NCBI GenBank assembly: GCA_011316305.1
Contig: SAUG01000044.1
Coordinates: 558,001 to 622,000, forward strand
From: Rusavskia elegans
Taxonomy: Eukaryota; Ascomycota; Lecanoromycetes; Teloschistales; Teloschistaceae
Direction: 5' to 3'
DNA: 64,000 nucleotides
The translations under genes were made by a program, and so were the position numbers. This document shows positions 47,755-58,221 of the stretch, piece by piece (position 1 is the first letter of the stretch; each line of letters opens with the position of its first letter). The notes under the pieces are model-generated. The model had not been told where the DNA came from, did not search any database, and worked only from the letters and a program-made list of their open reading frames with translations.

Positions 47755-49473
47755 TTAGGATGATCGTATATGGAAGGGCCCAGTCTCTGCTGATGCTTTA
47801 GACCCGGACGATCGTAGAAAACGTGGAATCATGCGACGTAAACGATTTTTCGACTTAATGTCTTTATCCTTGTAAATAGGGTATCGGTTTCTCCCACCCA
47901 GTGCAATTGCAGGCTCTAATCCAGAGTCTTCTATGTTATCGTGAATTGGTTTCGGAGCTATAATGTGGTGACACCGTTCTTGGATCACCCCCACCATTTC
48001 GGAGGGTTCCGTCACATGCGCTGGAACTAGATACAATTGATTTGGATCTTTATCTTTGAGTAATCTCACGTTGGTGAAAATCATATCATCATGCCTTTCC
48101 TCGCCCGGAATGAACGTTTCTGGTTGATTCAAGGTCGATGCGTCGCTGTCCCAGAAATCTCCTGCATGTGAAGCAAGGTCCGCTCGATAGCTCCCGGCGA
48201 TCTTGGATGCGGTTGGGCTGCTGACAGCCGGTATAACATTTGAGTTGTCAACTGGTATGTAACTTCTCAATTCCACGTCGTTCGTATCATAATCTGGACC
48301 GTCGGCGACTGCTACGGATGCGCTCACGTTTACCTCTTCTATGTCCTTGGCCTGGGCTTCCTCTGCATGCGGACCTGCTGAAGCCTGTCTGGAGTACCTA
48401 CTTTCGCTATCGGCATATGAATGAGCGGAAGATCTGGCGGGAGAAAATGTCTCGACATCAAGCAGAGACGCTGTTTGGCTTTCGTAGTAAACCTGAGTTG
48501 GTAGTGGTGGACTGTGACAGACACGACCAAGTCGAAGTAGACCTTCAGGATGTTCGAAGGCTCTGTTTACCTCCGTCAAACCATCAACAAATACCATTCC
48601 GTGGCGTTTCATGAATTTTCTGGTGATGTCAAAAGGGACAGACTTCTCCATATGCTTAGAGGCTTTTGTGTAATTTCCAACAGCGGTCTCGTCGTGCAAT
48701 GGTTCAAGTTTATTATATGCTGACGCTCCGTAGAACACCATCACGAAATCTTGGAATAATGCTTTGATTGACAATTTTCCTCCAGAGATTAAAAATTCCC
48801 TTTTCGTCGGGTACAAGTCTTTGATACTTTCGTGAGGCTTCTGTGACCATATACCGTTCCCCGGTTGAGATACTCGTCGAAGAGATGTCCATTTGGGGGC
48901 ATTGGGGTCATTGGACGTAAACTCGCTGACTTTGCCTAGGAAGTCATCAAGGGTGGGGATTGGAGTAAAAGACTTGATAAAGAAATGGAAAGCACGTGAC
49001 TCGGCGATTACAGTTCTCAGAGTGATTATTCGACAGCGTTGATTCCTGATCTTGTTGAGAAGCTCTTCGGGGTTATTTTCTGATGTTGTATTTGACCATT
49101 TGTTGTAAGCTTCTGCCGTAATTTCGCACCCCCATCTTCCTTCTAACAATTTGACCAAACTTGGTGATGGCGGAAACCCCTTCCAAAAATCTAGTATGCG
49201 GCAAAAAGCGTTTGACAGGTATCTTTTCGCCCCTGCTTTAAGGAGTCTGGCGAACGAATAGAGCGAGCTAGCAGTTATGATACCTTGGAAAGGTTCGAAT
49301 GCGAGAATTTCCAACAACTGACTGCGAATTATGTCATGATCCAATATAGCAATGAGAGATCTTTTGAGATCACGATTACAGATACCTTCAACCGATTTAG
49401 AACCCTTATACTCTTGGAGGATATCGATCAGGTCTTTTTGCACAATACATGTCTCCTTGACATCGAGTTTCAT
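47755..49473 (-). CDS. Uncharacterised protein, 572 aa or longer
   Basis: A single large open frame from the ATG at 49473 (MKLDVKETCIVQKDLIDILQ). The N-terminal 300 residues are helix-rich with no known motif (AFEPFQGIITASSLYSFARLL; FVMVFYGASAYNKL). A Ser/Ala/Asp-rich disordered stretch follows (about 330-460), and then a basic tail (KDIKSKNRLRRMIPRFLRSS). The frame stays open upstream of the ATG to about 49520, where a ctttag (ctaaag on minus) could be an intron acceptor. So the true start may lie in an upstream exon, possibly within or linked to the ORF at 49559-50278 on the same strand. It converges with the F-box gene, with 69 bp between stops. Function not recognised. Confidence 0.65.
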   Translation of the reverse strand: MKLDVKETCIVQKDLIDILQEYKGSKSVEGICNRDLKRSLIAILDHDIIRSQLLEILAFEPFQGIITASSLYSFARLLKAGAKRYLSNAFCRILDFWKGFPPSPSLVKLLEGRWGCEITAEAYNKWSNTTSENNPEELLNKIRNQRCRIITLRTVIAESRAFHFFIKSFTPIPTLDDFLGKVSEFTSNDPNAPKWTSLRRVSQPGNGIWSQKPHESIKDLYPTKREFLISGGKLSIKALFQDFVMVFYGASAYNKLEPLHDETAVGNYTKASKHMEKSVPFDITRKFMKRHGMVFVDGLTEVNRAFEHPEGLLRLGRVCHSPPLPTQVYYESQTASLLDVETFSPARSSAHSYADSESRYSRQASAGPHAEEAQAKDIEEVNVSASVAVADGPDYDTNDVELRSYIPVDNSNVIPAVSSPTASKIAGSYRADLASHAGDFWDSDASTLNQPETFIPGEERHDDMIFTNVRLLKDKDPNQLYLVPAHVTEPSEMVGVIQERCHHIIAPKPIHDNIEDSGLEPAIALGGRNRYPIYKDKDIKSKNRLRRMIPRFLRSSGSKASAETGPFHIRSS

Positions 49474-49558
49474 GTGTGACAGCGATTTGATTTGCGAGCT
49501 ACGGGGATCCGATGCCTTTCTTTAGTCCTTTCCGGTGACGTCAGCAAATTATCATCAT

Positions 49559-50278
49559 TCAACAAACATTTGCCAGGCGGCTGTCTTTGATACAATGTGC
49601 GTCGGCCATTGCTTCTTGCCAAGCCTTTTCACGGTCTTCATCTCGCAGCCGAGTGTAATCCTCATCCTCATATGATGTACAAGATTGATGTCTCTGTCTT
49701 GCCCGGCTCGCAAGAATTCGAAACACCTCTTTCCTTGCAATTTCAGGTTGTATTGCTGCCGCTTCGTTCTCCACGAAAGTTGTCCTATACTTCAGTACGT
49801 AACCCTTCGCTGTATACCAGATCTCAAGATTATCGTAAGGGTTACAATTTACTCTGACCTCGTTTTTCAGCTTAATCAGATCTTCGAAGATTTTTCGCAC
49901 CCTTTTTGCGATGTATTGATGGACTGCTTCCTGTAGCAGTCGACCTGTATCCCATATAAAGTTCAAAGACCATTTTGATGATATCGGACCGGCAGCAAAA
50001 CCACCCCTCATTTCGAATGGCGTGATGGATTCAGGCTTCTTTAGGTCAGAAAGATTTTGCACTGCAACTTTGTATTGATTATCGAATAGCTTAAATTGAT
50101 GAAAGAGCGGGTGATTGGCATATACTTTGAAGTTTGTATAAGGAACCTCCATCACCTGCGCCCAGTCCGAATCATCATGATGTCCGCCTAGCCATTTCAA
50201 CAAGACAGGACGACGGTCTAGCCCTGTTGCGACTGGTCGAAAAGCAATGCTGGACATTTGAAGGTGTAGGGCATTCAT
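49559..50278 (-). CDS. Uncharacterised protein, 239 aa
   Basis: Single open frame from the ATG at 50278 (MNALHLQMSSIAFRPVATGL). It has a mixed N-terminal half with aromatic residues (YTNFKVYANHPLFHQFKLFD) and a helical, charged C-terminal half (RARQRHQSCTSYEDEDYTRL). No known domain. It lies 85 bp upstream of the 572-aa ORF on the same strand, and its start is 109 bp from the divergent RING-gene start, suggesting a shared promoter. An alternative upstream frame on the same strand (50375 downward) encodes a hydrophobic N-terminus (FILFCSALLMSVSIII), and could be a first exon giving a signal anchor. I could not find a convincing splice to join it. Confidence 0.55.
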   Translation of the reverse strand: MNALHLQMSSIAFRPVATGLDRRPVLLKWLGGHHDDSDWAQVMEVPYTNFKVYANHPLFHQFKLFDNQYKVAVQNLSDLKKPESITPFEMRGGFAAGPISSKWSLNFIWDTGRLLQEAVHQYIAKRVRKIFEDLIKLKNEVRVNCNPYDNLEIWYTAKGYVLKYRTTFVENEAAAIQPEIARKEVFRILASRARQRHQSCTSYEDEDYTRLRDEDREKAWQEAMADAHCIKDSRLANVC

Positions 50279-50387
50279 TAATCGTCGCCCTTATAAAGCA
50301 CTGGATGATTATGCTGACGCTCATCAGCAAGGCAGAACAGAAGAGTATAAATGCTGTCCCAATCTTTTGTCCCAAGTCTCGAGTTCA

Positions 50388-52416
50388 ATGACCTTTGAGT
50401 GGGCCCGAGCTGGAACTAACGGAACCATATGGCACCGACCCCTGGTACATCATCAGATGGGAGATACCGGTATATCTCTAGTAACAGTAGGAGGAGATCT
50501 TCGACTGGGTCTGATGAGTGACAATACTGGCCGTCCGCGCAGCGCTGAGATGGCATTGTTCAAGGTCACCGCAGCTTTCGATCTCTACACCAATCGATCC
50601 GACTTCGCCGATTCACTCACTTACTCCCCCAAGGGCGAGTCTGAATGGCAGCAAAGTACGTTACGTGGAAGGTCCCTGGATGAGCTGTTTAAATCTGTGT
50701 CCTATTTCCTGAGCGATATCATTGTCATTCAACAACATCATATAGAGCAGGCGGTCGAGGAGTATCTTGAATGGATTCGTGTCTGTCGGAATCTAAAGCG
50801 AACTCGTAGGCAGATACCACCCTTTTCTCTCATCTATGTGCCGGATACATCAGCTGAAGTATGGCGTGCCACCCTCGCTCGTAAACTTGCCCAAGTAGAG
50901 GATGTTAGCTTTGAGGAGCATAGTAAAAATCTTCCTCACCCTTTCTTTGTATCTAGTCTTGAGCACCTTAAAGATACTACGATGTACCTGGTGCGCCAGT
51001 CTCAGAAGCTACGTCAGGTCCATCGCCACCTTTGGTCAAAGGATGAATTTAGTAAATTACAAGTACATGCTGTGGAAGTCCTTTCTCGGTCCACACAGCT
51101 TTCGTTCGACGAGGTAGAGATTCTGGCCCCTTTGAAACCACTCAAGGCGGCAATCGGGAGCTTAATTAGGATGAAAAGTCTACCCAAGGAGATAGCAGTA
51201 TTTATCATAAGCTGCAATCTGGCTCGGTATGCATTAACTGAATGTCACAGTAAGTTCAATCAATCTCCTAAAAAGCTTCCCTAATATAAGTATAGTTTTT
51301 CACCCTGACGATCTATTCGATAGTTTGGAAAAGGATTTGTATGATGCTTCGATCGAGTCGAACACTGAAGATAGCTGGTGGGAACGATTAAGGGAAAAGT
51401 TGAAGGATGCGATGTACAAATATGAGCAAGCAGGTGACAACTTAAACGACGTCCACATACAAAGTCTTGCGCAACATGCATCTTATTTGACTTCAGCTCA
51501 CCCATTCTGGGCGTGTATTACGTGCCTCCTTACCGCATCTTGTGTGTCGCTCTTGTGCGGACATGCTTTTTGTGAGACTTGTATTCAGAGGCATGCGTCG
51601 ACAAACCCCAATAGTCAAGGGTCCGAGTGTCCATTCTGCATTCCTGCTTCGACGTTTACGGAGGAGCAAAGTGGCAGCCCACAAAATGGCGTGGCCGCGC
51701 TAGTGTACAAATATCACGATCTGATCATGGGTCTGATCGACGTGGGCATCAGAACCAGACCATGGAGTCCATCCATGTGGTTGCAAACAGTAACGGCATT
51801 TGGAAAAATCGCTGTCAGTAGACCTGAGCGATGGCTTGATCTCAAAGGCGGTTGGGGTAATACTTGGCGTAATCTCATCAGCCTGGCAACAAAGGATTAC
51901 CCCTACGAGATCCAAGTGATAAGGAATGGTGTGATGTCAGCATTCGGTGTAGATATTTTCCCAATCAGCGGGGACCAAAAGCAGATTGATTACAAGCTCC
52001 TCTGGCCGCTCGTCACCAATTTGTTTTTTTTTGAGCTTCACAGCATTCAGAAAAGTGAAGGATCAGCTTACGATTGCGAGGGCACGATTAGATGTCAGCC
52101 AATCCACCACCCTTTGTTTCAGCAAGTGGCTAAGTTATGTGGTAAATCGATAAGGCTTCGTGTACAAGACAAGGTATTCATGGAAGAACCTCCCTACGCT
52201 GTTTGTTTCAGTGTGTCTGAATTAAGCCAAAGGTTGGATATACAACTTTGCGCTGGTGACCTGTCATTTTCAATCGCAGGTTTTCCGTCAACAATCCTGG
52301 GGAAAAGCTCTAGCCGCAAAAGACAATGCGATGGCGAGTCAGCCCACAAGCCGTACGTCAAACGACGGCGGCTGCCGATCAAGCAAGACTCATCGGTTCA
52401 CGAATCTTCTGTTTAG
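50388..52416 (+). CDS. RING-finger protein, 660 aa, putative E3 ubiquitin ligase
   Basis: Exons 50388-51249 and 51296-52416, with a 46-bp intron (gtaagt...ctaat...tatag), give 660 residues. The ATG at 50388 is the first in a frame that opens slightly earlier. The second exon carries a C3HC4 RING: C361, C364, C375, H377, C380, C383, C399 and C402 (CITC...LLCGHAFCETC...CPFC). RING domains recruit E2 ubiquitin-conjugating enzymes. The first 290 residues and the region after the RING (KYHDLIMGLIDVGIR, PERWLDLKGGWGNTWRNLI) match no family I know. A basic, nuclear-signal-like KPYVKRRRLP lies near the C-terminus. Its stop codon overlaps the stop of the convergent ferric-reductase-like gene by 3 bases. 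Confidence 0.75.
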
Positions 52417-54394
52417 ACGCCGAAATTGGTCCTGGAAAGCTGGCTCGCCACAAACTGGTGGAAATCAGTGTCAGTCTCCGGGAAACATGCTTTCAGGAAC
52501 TTACCAACGTCACAACGTCCACCTAGGGTATTCTTTATGGCAGCGATAACATTGAGCTCTTCCACGACTCTATACCCCGACTTGATCGAACCTTTGTCTT
52601 CAGGCTCTTTCACATGATTCCAAATTGTTTCGAGGTGACTCGCTGTCTGTTCGCCGTGGACTACAACGCACATTGAGACGCTATGACTCGTCCTACGGCA
52701 CTCTTCATAGAGCGAGAAGGCTCGCCACCAACCGGATTTGTCCGACCAGATGGTTAGGTCCTGCTGTGGTAGAAGGGCGGGATGAGACCGGCGGGATGAA
52801 GCTTGTCTAGACCGAATCATACGGCTCAGAATTGAGAGAAGCCCAAAAGCCGGTCCAAAAGGCCCTTCAAAAAAGGCTGTACACTCGGCAGCAGGATGGT
52901 AGATGAGGAATTTTCTTCTACTTTCTGAATACCAAGCTTGGACTGGTTTTCCCTGGATCCAATAGAAGCAATAGGACGTATGATAGGGTTTTCTGACGGA
53001 AGAAAAGTCTTTGTTAGTAATATAGCAGGGCCATCCCTCGACTGAAAGTGTTCCTGTGGTCCGCCGCGCGAAAGCGATGAACATCTCCAGTGCTAACAAG
53101 CCAGCCGCGACCGCGTCAAGTACCCGCATCATGGGCGTCGAAGGCCAGCTCAAGGAAAGGAGGATCAACATGGACATGGCGATGTGAGAAAAGCGCCATG
53201 ATCTAGGATAGTGCTTTTCAAGGCGGCGTCGGCAAAAGGGAAGAGATGATACACCCAAGACTATGACAGCACAGACACCCTGTAACGAAATCAGTTGTGA
53301 TACAACCCATTCCACGGAGAGAGTCGTACCAAGAGACTGGGCCAACCTGTGCGTATATCTAGTCCAAAACTTAGCGCTATTGCAAACTTAGAGGATAACG
53401 AGTACCTCTGCTGCTTAACGCCGAGAAAGTAATCACCTCTGCCATTATGATGCTACCTGCAAGACGGTGGAACCATAGATATCCAGGCTGCTGTACGGCT
53501 GCAAGCTCCAAGAACGGACTATGTCGATTTGACAGCAGAAAAAGCACAGTCATGTTCATGAGGATGAGTTCAGCCAGCTTGGGACTCACCTGGTCGGTTT
53601 GGGCAGACAAGAGAAGCACAAGTAGATTTGATGCTAGCATCGACAGCAAAAAGGGCAGGTGTAAAAGCTCAGGACCTTGGAAGTCCTGATCCACCACTCC
53701 AATGACAAAGCCGTAGCGGTGAAGATAAAAGCGAAGTGGAGATAGAAGTTCGCGAAACCAGGTTGATCGACGCTCTACTATAATCAAAGACAAGAGTACC
53801 GCCCAGCTAATGGTGTAAATCATGACGTGATACATTGTGATGGGGAATCCTTCCACAATCGTTGTAATAAGTAGACAGGGTAAAATCCACTAAGCGTCCA
53901 CTTGGCGGTCATATGCTTACCTAGCGGCGCTCGCGTACCATGACTTTGTAAGAGAGCCAAAATGCAGCGCAAGCACCGACATGACGTTGAAAAAGAGCGC
54001 GAGATTTAGTGGGGATGGATAAAGACCTAGTGCTACCAGCATAGGTATGCATAACAAGATGCAGAAGCTACAGAATTATTAGCTTCGGAGGCTAAAGGTA
54101 TCGACGAACTTGCCCCGAGATGAATTTATCTCTTAAGAATTCGGCGGGATCGCTTCTAAGAGGATCCAGAGCCCATATAGAAACCAAATTGCCCAGTGAA
54201 AGCTGAACGCCACAGAGAATGATCGAGAAGGCCGAAAAGCTCTGACGGCGTGGGAGGAAGATTAATGTACAAAGCCTGTTCCAGTTAACGAGAGGCTGGA
54301 ACTAAACTCGCAGAGTTACATACCCACCGAGTAGTAATACAAAGCTCCAACAGGCAAAGAATGAACGGCAGAATGCGTAATGCATGAGGTTCAT
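52413..54394 (-). CDS. Ferric-reductase-like transmembrane protein, degenerate haem sites, 566 aa
   Basis: Five exons on minus: 54394-54324, 54275-54114, 54067-53921, 53806-53420 and 53346-52413. Phases are consistent throughout and the total is exactly 567 codons. Intron 2 (54113-54068) uses a GC donor (gcaagt...gctaat...tgtag); the others are GT-AG. The N-terminal half has several membrane helices. The ferric-reductase core is visible (FLLSNRHSPFLELAAVQQPG, WFHRLAGSIIMAEVITFSAL; FSHIAMSMLILLSLSWPS). An EGPFGPAFG near the FAD/NAD end corresponds to the family's EGPYG. In each haem helix the first His is present (FHR, SHI), but the residue about 13 positions later is not His. The usual HPFT FAD motif is not seen either. 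Probably a non-haem or non-functional family member. A first exon encoding a signal peptide may have been missed. Confidence 0.75.
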
Positions 54395-55100
54395 CGCTTG
54401 CCACTGCTCAACAGTTTATTAGAACAGATACGGTGTAATCTGGTGGACTTGTATGACTGTTTCCAGCCGTTTGACTGGTCATTCAAAGGCTTACATGGCA
54501 CCGTACCAATCCAAGTCGAGTACTCACTATCACGTACGGCACTATATAAGAATGAGGCGGCATTCGAATCGATTGAAAAAGCTGGAAGTCGATACAAAAG
54601 CGTCGCGGCAGCGGCTCTCTCTGCCAATCCCAACCCAATATCCTCCATTCCAAATCCCACTGTCCTGGTGAAAGGTTTCCTCCTGTGTGGCATAGTAGCC
54701 TGCTCGTCATGGCATTACAAAGAAAGGATATAACTAGAAATATGCACCTTTGTGGTGAGGATGGATGAAGAAGACGCGTTGCAGCCGCATGGTCACAATC
54801 TAAACGTAACATGCTAGCGACCGCGACATTGCGGGGTTCGATTTCTTGGTAGTAAGCTTTGTCATACGAAGTAACTTCTACGGGAATTTGCTTATTGATA
54901 ATTTGTGAGATGATTGGACGATGGTTCAATTGATGATTATGTGCAGAAATCTATGGAGAAGCTAATTTACAAGATGTGTGCGCCAAGGAATGCACTAAGC
55001 CTAATTAAGCGATCCACGTAACTTCTCATCAGAATATGCAGATTCTGCCTGCGTACGCAGGCTTATACACCCCCTTAGGATTATTACGCTATCGTAGATA
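54395..55100. other. Upstream region of the ferric-reductase-like gene
   Basis: GC-normal DNA with overlapping ORFs on both strands (54380-54733 plus, 54391-54693 and 54483-54929 minus), none convincing. It may hold a missed 5' exon. Bases about 54905-55070 belong to a dispersed repeat also seen at 36140-36250 and, RIP-mutated, at about 56750-56920. Confidence 0.35.
54905..55070. repeat. Dispersed repeat, unmutated copy
   Basis: It contains 'agaaatctatggagaagctaa' and ends in 'gcctgcgtacgcaggcttata', which itself includes the palindrome CCTGCGTACGCAGG. The same sequence with G-to-A and C-to-T changes recurs about 1.85 kb downstream, and a diverged version lies at 36140-36250. Confidence 0.7.
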
Positions 55101-56940
55101 AACTCAATCTTGATAGATACCAGAAGCTATATATAAATTATCTTGATTATAGGCCTTTTAGATAGAAGGCGGAATCAATTCGGCGCTGGAAGTAATATTC
55201 GAAAAAGTTGAAAATTTGATTAGTTGAATTCTGAAATATTTAAATATACTACGTTCGGAACGTTTAAACGAGTATTTTTAAATAGTTAATTCGATTTTAA
55301 ACAAGCGTATTTAGGCAATAGTCCCGACTAGATAGAAGTATAGAACCGAGTTTAGTAAAAAGGTTATAAATAGTTATACAGCAGCGTACTCGCTCGCGTT
55401 TATAAAACGATACGTAGTGGTTTTCGTACGGAATAGCCCGATAAGCAGGCGAATTACATTTAATTCATAAAACGTACGCCGGCGAAGGCGTCGTTAGAAG
55501 TTTAAAAAATACGTTCTCGGTAGTATATACTAGGAATAATAGTTTCCCAAACGCTAGAGTTGCTATAGGTACTAAAATAGACGTTGCAGGTAGAGACGGA
55601 GGTAAACTGATAATATTCAATGGAGATATGGGTGCCAAAGGCGCTATAGGTGGAAAAAGTACAGTAATTTAAATCTACATTTCAGTAATTTAAAATTATA
55701 TAGCCTCGATCTTTTCTTCGAATAATCGTTTCTATTTATTAAATTTAATATAATAGTTTCGATTTATATTGGCTTGAAACTCGCTAAATTTATTTATATA
55801 TAATTATTAAAGCTTTTCGTTTTTCTATTACCAGATTTCCCTCCGTTATTATTGATAGTCGATTTCGATCTAATATTATTTAGTAAACAATTAGATAGTA
55901 TTAATAGCTTCTACCCCTTCAGCAGCGTATACGACGGTAAATAGAATAGACGGAACAGGCGTTACTACTTTACCAGAATTATTTTCGATAAAAAAATATC
56001 CTCTTTTCTTTCTAAAGGTAAAAATTATTTAACTACCGCGGCGAAGTCGATAACGTTTAAAGTCGATAACGATATCTTTATCTTTAAAGATATTAGCGGA
56101 AATTAGATTAACGATAAAATTTTAAACGTATATAACATTTAATATAGGTATCTTTTATTTTCCGATAGAGATTTCGGCTATAATGATAATAAAACTTTAT
56201 ACTATAATTAATTCCTTGGAACTGTTACGTTTTTTAACGAATCGGTTATTTATCGTATGGTTATAAAAATATATAAATAATATAGATATAGAATCGAGAA
56301 TCTATAACGAAAAAAATATTTTCCGACGATGAAAAATTTTAGAAAGGTGATAAAGACGTTTATATTACTCGTAACTATAAAGTTAATTACTTTAATATTT
56401 AATCGTCTAGTAAATATTCTATAAAATTTACTACTTTATACGCTTATATTTTCGTAAAATAAATTTATAGTAAAAATTCTTCTATTAGTAGTAAAGTTCG
56501 CGGTAAAAGATTTTTCCGTTTATCGTATAGGTAAATAACTTTTCCTTTTCGTCGTTGAGTAGATATTCTAGTAAATTAACTATTTTATACGATTCCTTTT
56601 AGTAGAGCTGTAGTAAAAACATTTTTTTACTAGTAATAAAAGTCGCGGTTAAAATTTTTTCCGTTTATCGTTTAGATAAATAATTTTTCCTAGGACGATA
56701 ACTGTATACCAGATATCGTTTTAATCTACGGTATAAATGTTTATAACTATAAAGTAATTAAATAAAAATTCAAATAATAATTATATATAGAAATGTATAA
56801 TGACGCTAATTTACAAAATATATACGACAAAGAATATACCAAATCTAATTAGACGATATATATAACTTTTTGTCAGAATATATAGATTCTATCTACGTAC
56901 GCAGGTTTATATAATTTTTTATAGAATATAAATTATATTA
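55100..56940. repeat. RIP-degraded AT-rich block 4
   Basis: Strongly AT-rich. A window near 55540-55670 is less damaged (runs such as 'gttgcaggtagagacggagg') but shows no extended ORF. A tandem pair with about 140-bp spacing lies at about 56405-56690 (both copies contain 'cgcgg..aaaa..tttttccgtttatcg'). The right end is the RIP-mutated copy of the 54905-55070 repeat. Confidence 0.6.
56750..56920. repeat. Dispersed repeat, RIP-mutated copy
   Basis: Aligns with 54905-55070 in direct orientation. For instance 'gctaatttacaagatgtgtgcg' there is 'gctaatttacaaaatatatacg' here, and 'gcctgcgtacgcagg' there is 'atctacgtacgcagg' here. Nearly all differences are transitions of the RIP type. Confidence 0.7.
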
Positions 56941-57166
56941 TTTCTTTTCTTTATCTTTTACAACGAATTAGATTTTAACTCGCGCCAGTGGAAGTCGTCT
57001 AGACGATACCCGAAAGCATTCCGGATATCTACCTGGAAAGAACAAAACTAGAGTCATTTTATAAAATATATTTACTTGAAATTTAAATACTTTCCGGATA
57101 TCGTCTAGGCGACCTTTACTAGCGCGAGGCAAAATCTGATTCGTTGCAAAAGGTAAAGAAAAGAAA
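56940..57166. repeat. Long inverted repeat (fold-back/MITE), about 227 bp
   Basis: The left arm (56940-about 57045) and right arm (about 57060-57166) are reverse complements over roughly 100 bp. Both carry 'caacgaat', 'agatttt', 'ctcgcgc' and 'ctagacgata' on the appropriate strand. Arm differences are mainly transitions. It sits exactly at the boundary between AT block 4 and island 5. Confidence 0.75.
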
Positions 57167-57345
57167 TATGGATTTTCAAAAGGCGTGCTAAATCAAATCG
57201 GGTGGCTGATCAGATGGATTTGATCCATAACACATTTCTTAAAATGCCCCCACTTCTATTATAGCGTGTCGCGAAACCGGCTTTTTTTACACATGCCCAC
57301 ATGCCTGCCTGCAAGGTACTTGATCATAAACTCATCCTCCCTTCA

Positions 57346-57988
57346 TCACTGTTGTCCCGGAGGTTGTTGGAGGCGTCCACGCTCCAAATTAATCTGTAAG
57401 AGGGTAGTTCGAAGTTTGGACGCTTCTAGTCGGTTGCCTCGAATCACCTGTCCCGATTGTATTCGTGATAGTTCAGCGTCTGCCCTACGCTTCCTGAGAG
57501 CCCTCTGGCTATCGAGCATCCTTAGCATCAGTTGGCTGAGATCTGACGTGCATGCCGGGAGCGGTGTAGAGAAGGCTGTATCTGGTAGGATGAGATCCGT
57601 GCTTCCGAGGATGGGCTGCCAGCTTATAGGCGGGTTTCCGGCTGGAGGCGGCATGTTGACGGGCGGCGCATCGACTAGCGGCGCCGTGTTGAGGGGCGGC
57701 GCATCGACTAGCGGCGCCATGTTGAGGGGCGGCGCATCGGTGGCCACGAACGCCGGAGAATCGTCTTCGTGACATTAGCATAAAATGCATCTCGAGGTTC
57801 GAGCACCTACACGGCGGCTGTGATAGAGGATCTGGTGCCGGCTGTCGAGGGGGTATCACAACGCTTACAGACTGTGACGGCGCGTGTACGGGCTGCTCCT
57901 GCCGTTCTTTTTGTGCTTTGATCTTGTCACGATGTTTACGTTGTGCAGCTCGATTTTGGGCCTTTCGTTTGGCAGTTGTGGCAGGCAT
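57346..57988 (-). CDS. Small bZIP protein with 11-residue tandem repeats, 198 aa
   Basis: Exons on minus are 57988-57811 and 57764-57346, with a 46-bp intron (gtaggt...gctaat...cgaag). The N-terminus is the basic region of a Yap/AP-1-like bZIP (KRKAQNRAAQRKHRDKIKAQ; N-x7-R spacing kept, though the usual Yap 'AF' pair is KH). No clear leucine zipper follows. Instead there is a Pro-rich linker with three 11-residue repeats (DAPPLNMAPLV, DAPPLNTAPLV, DAPPVNMPPPA) encoded by 33-bp DNA repeats. A helical C-terminus (LSQLMLRMLDSQRALRKRR, later ASKLRTTLLQINLERGRL) could provide dimerisation. Translating without the intron runs the first exon into an Ala/Arg-rich out-of-frame version of the repeat, so the splice is well supported. 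Likely a DNA-binding regulator. Confidence 0.7.
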
Positions 57989-58221
57989 TGCTTAACAGAT
58001 CCTACAAATCAAGAACCGGCGTATAACAGTCTTTAGTTATACGACTCGCCACTGAAACTAACAACTTGAAACAAGGAACTTGAAACATGCCACCTCAGAC
58101 TGAAACCCAACGACAGCAAACGTTTCATGACAACACCCAAGAATAACCTTAACCTGCTGACAGCCCCCCTGAAACCGCTGACATTAGCTCCTGTCAGATA
58201 GCTAACCCTGACCCAAGAATA

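Noticed and set aside
54391..54929. Overlapping ORFs upstream of the ferric-reductase-like gene, possibly its first exon
   Set aside because: Three frames are open on both strands, none gives a signal peptide that splices in phase, and an in-frame stop precedes the chosen ATG.
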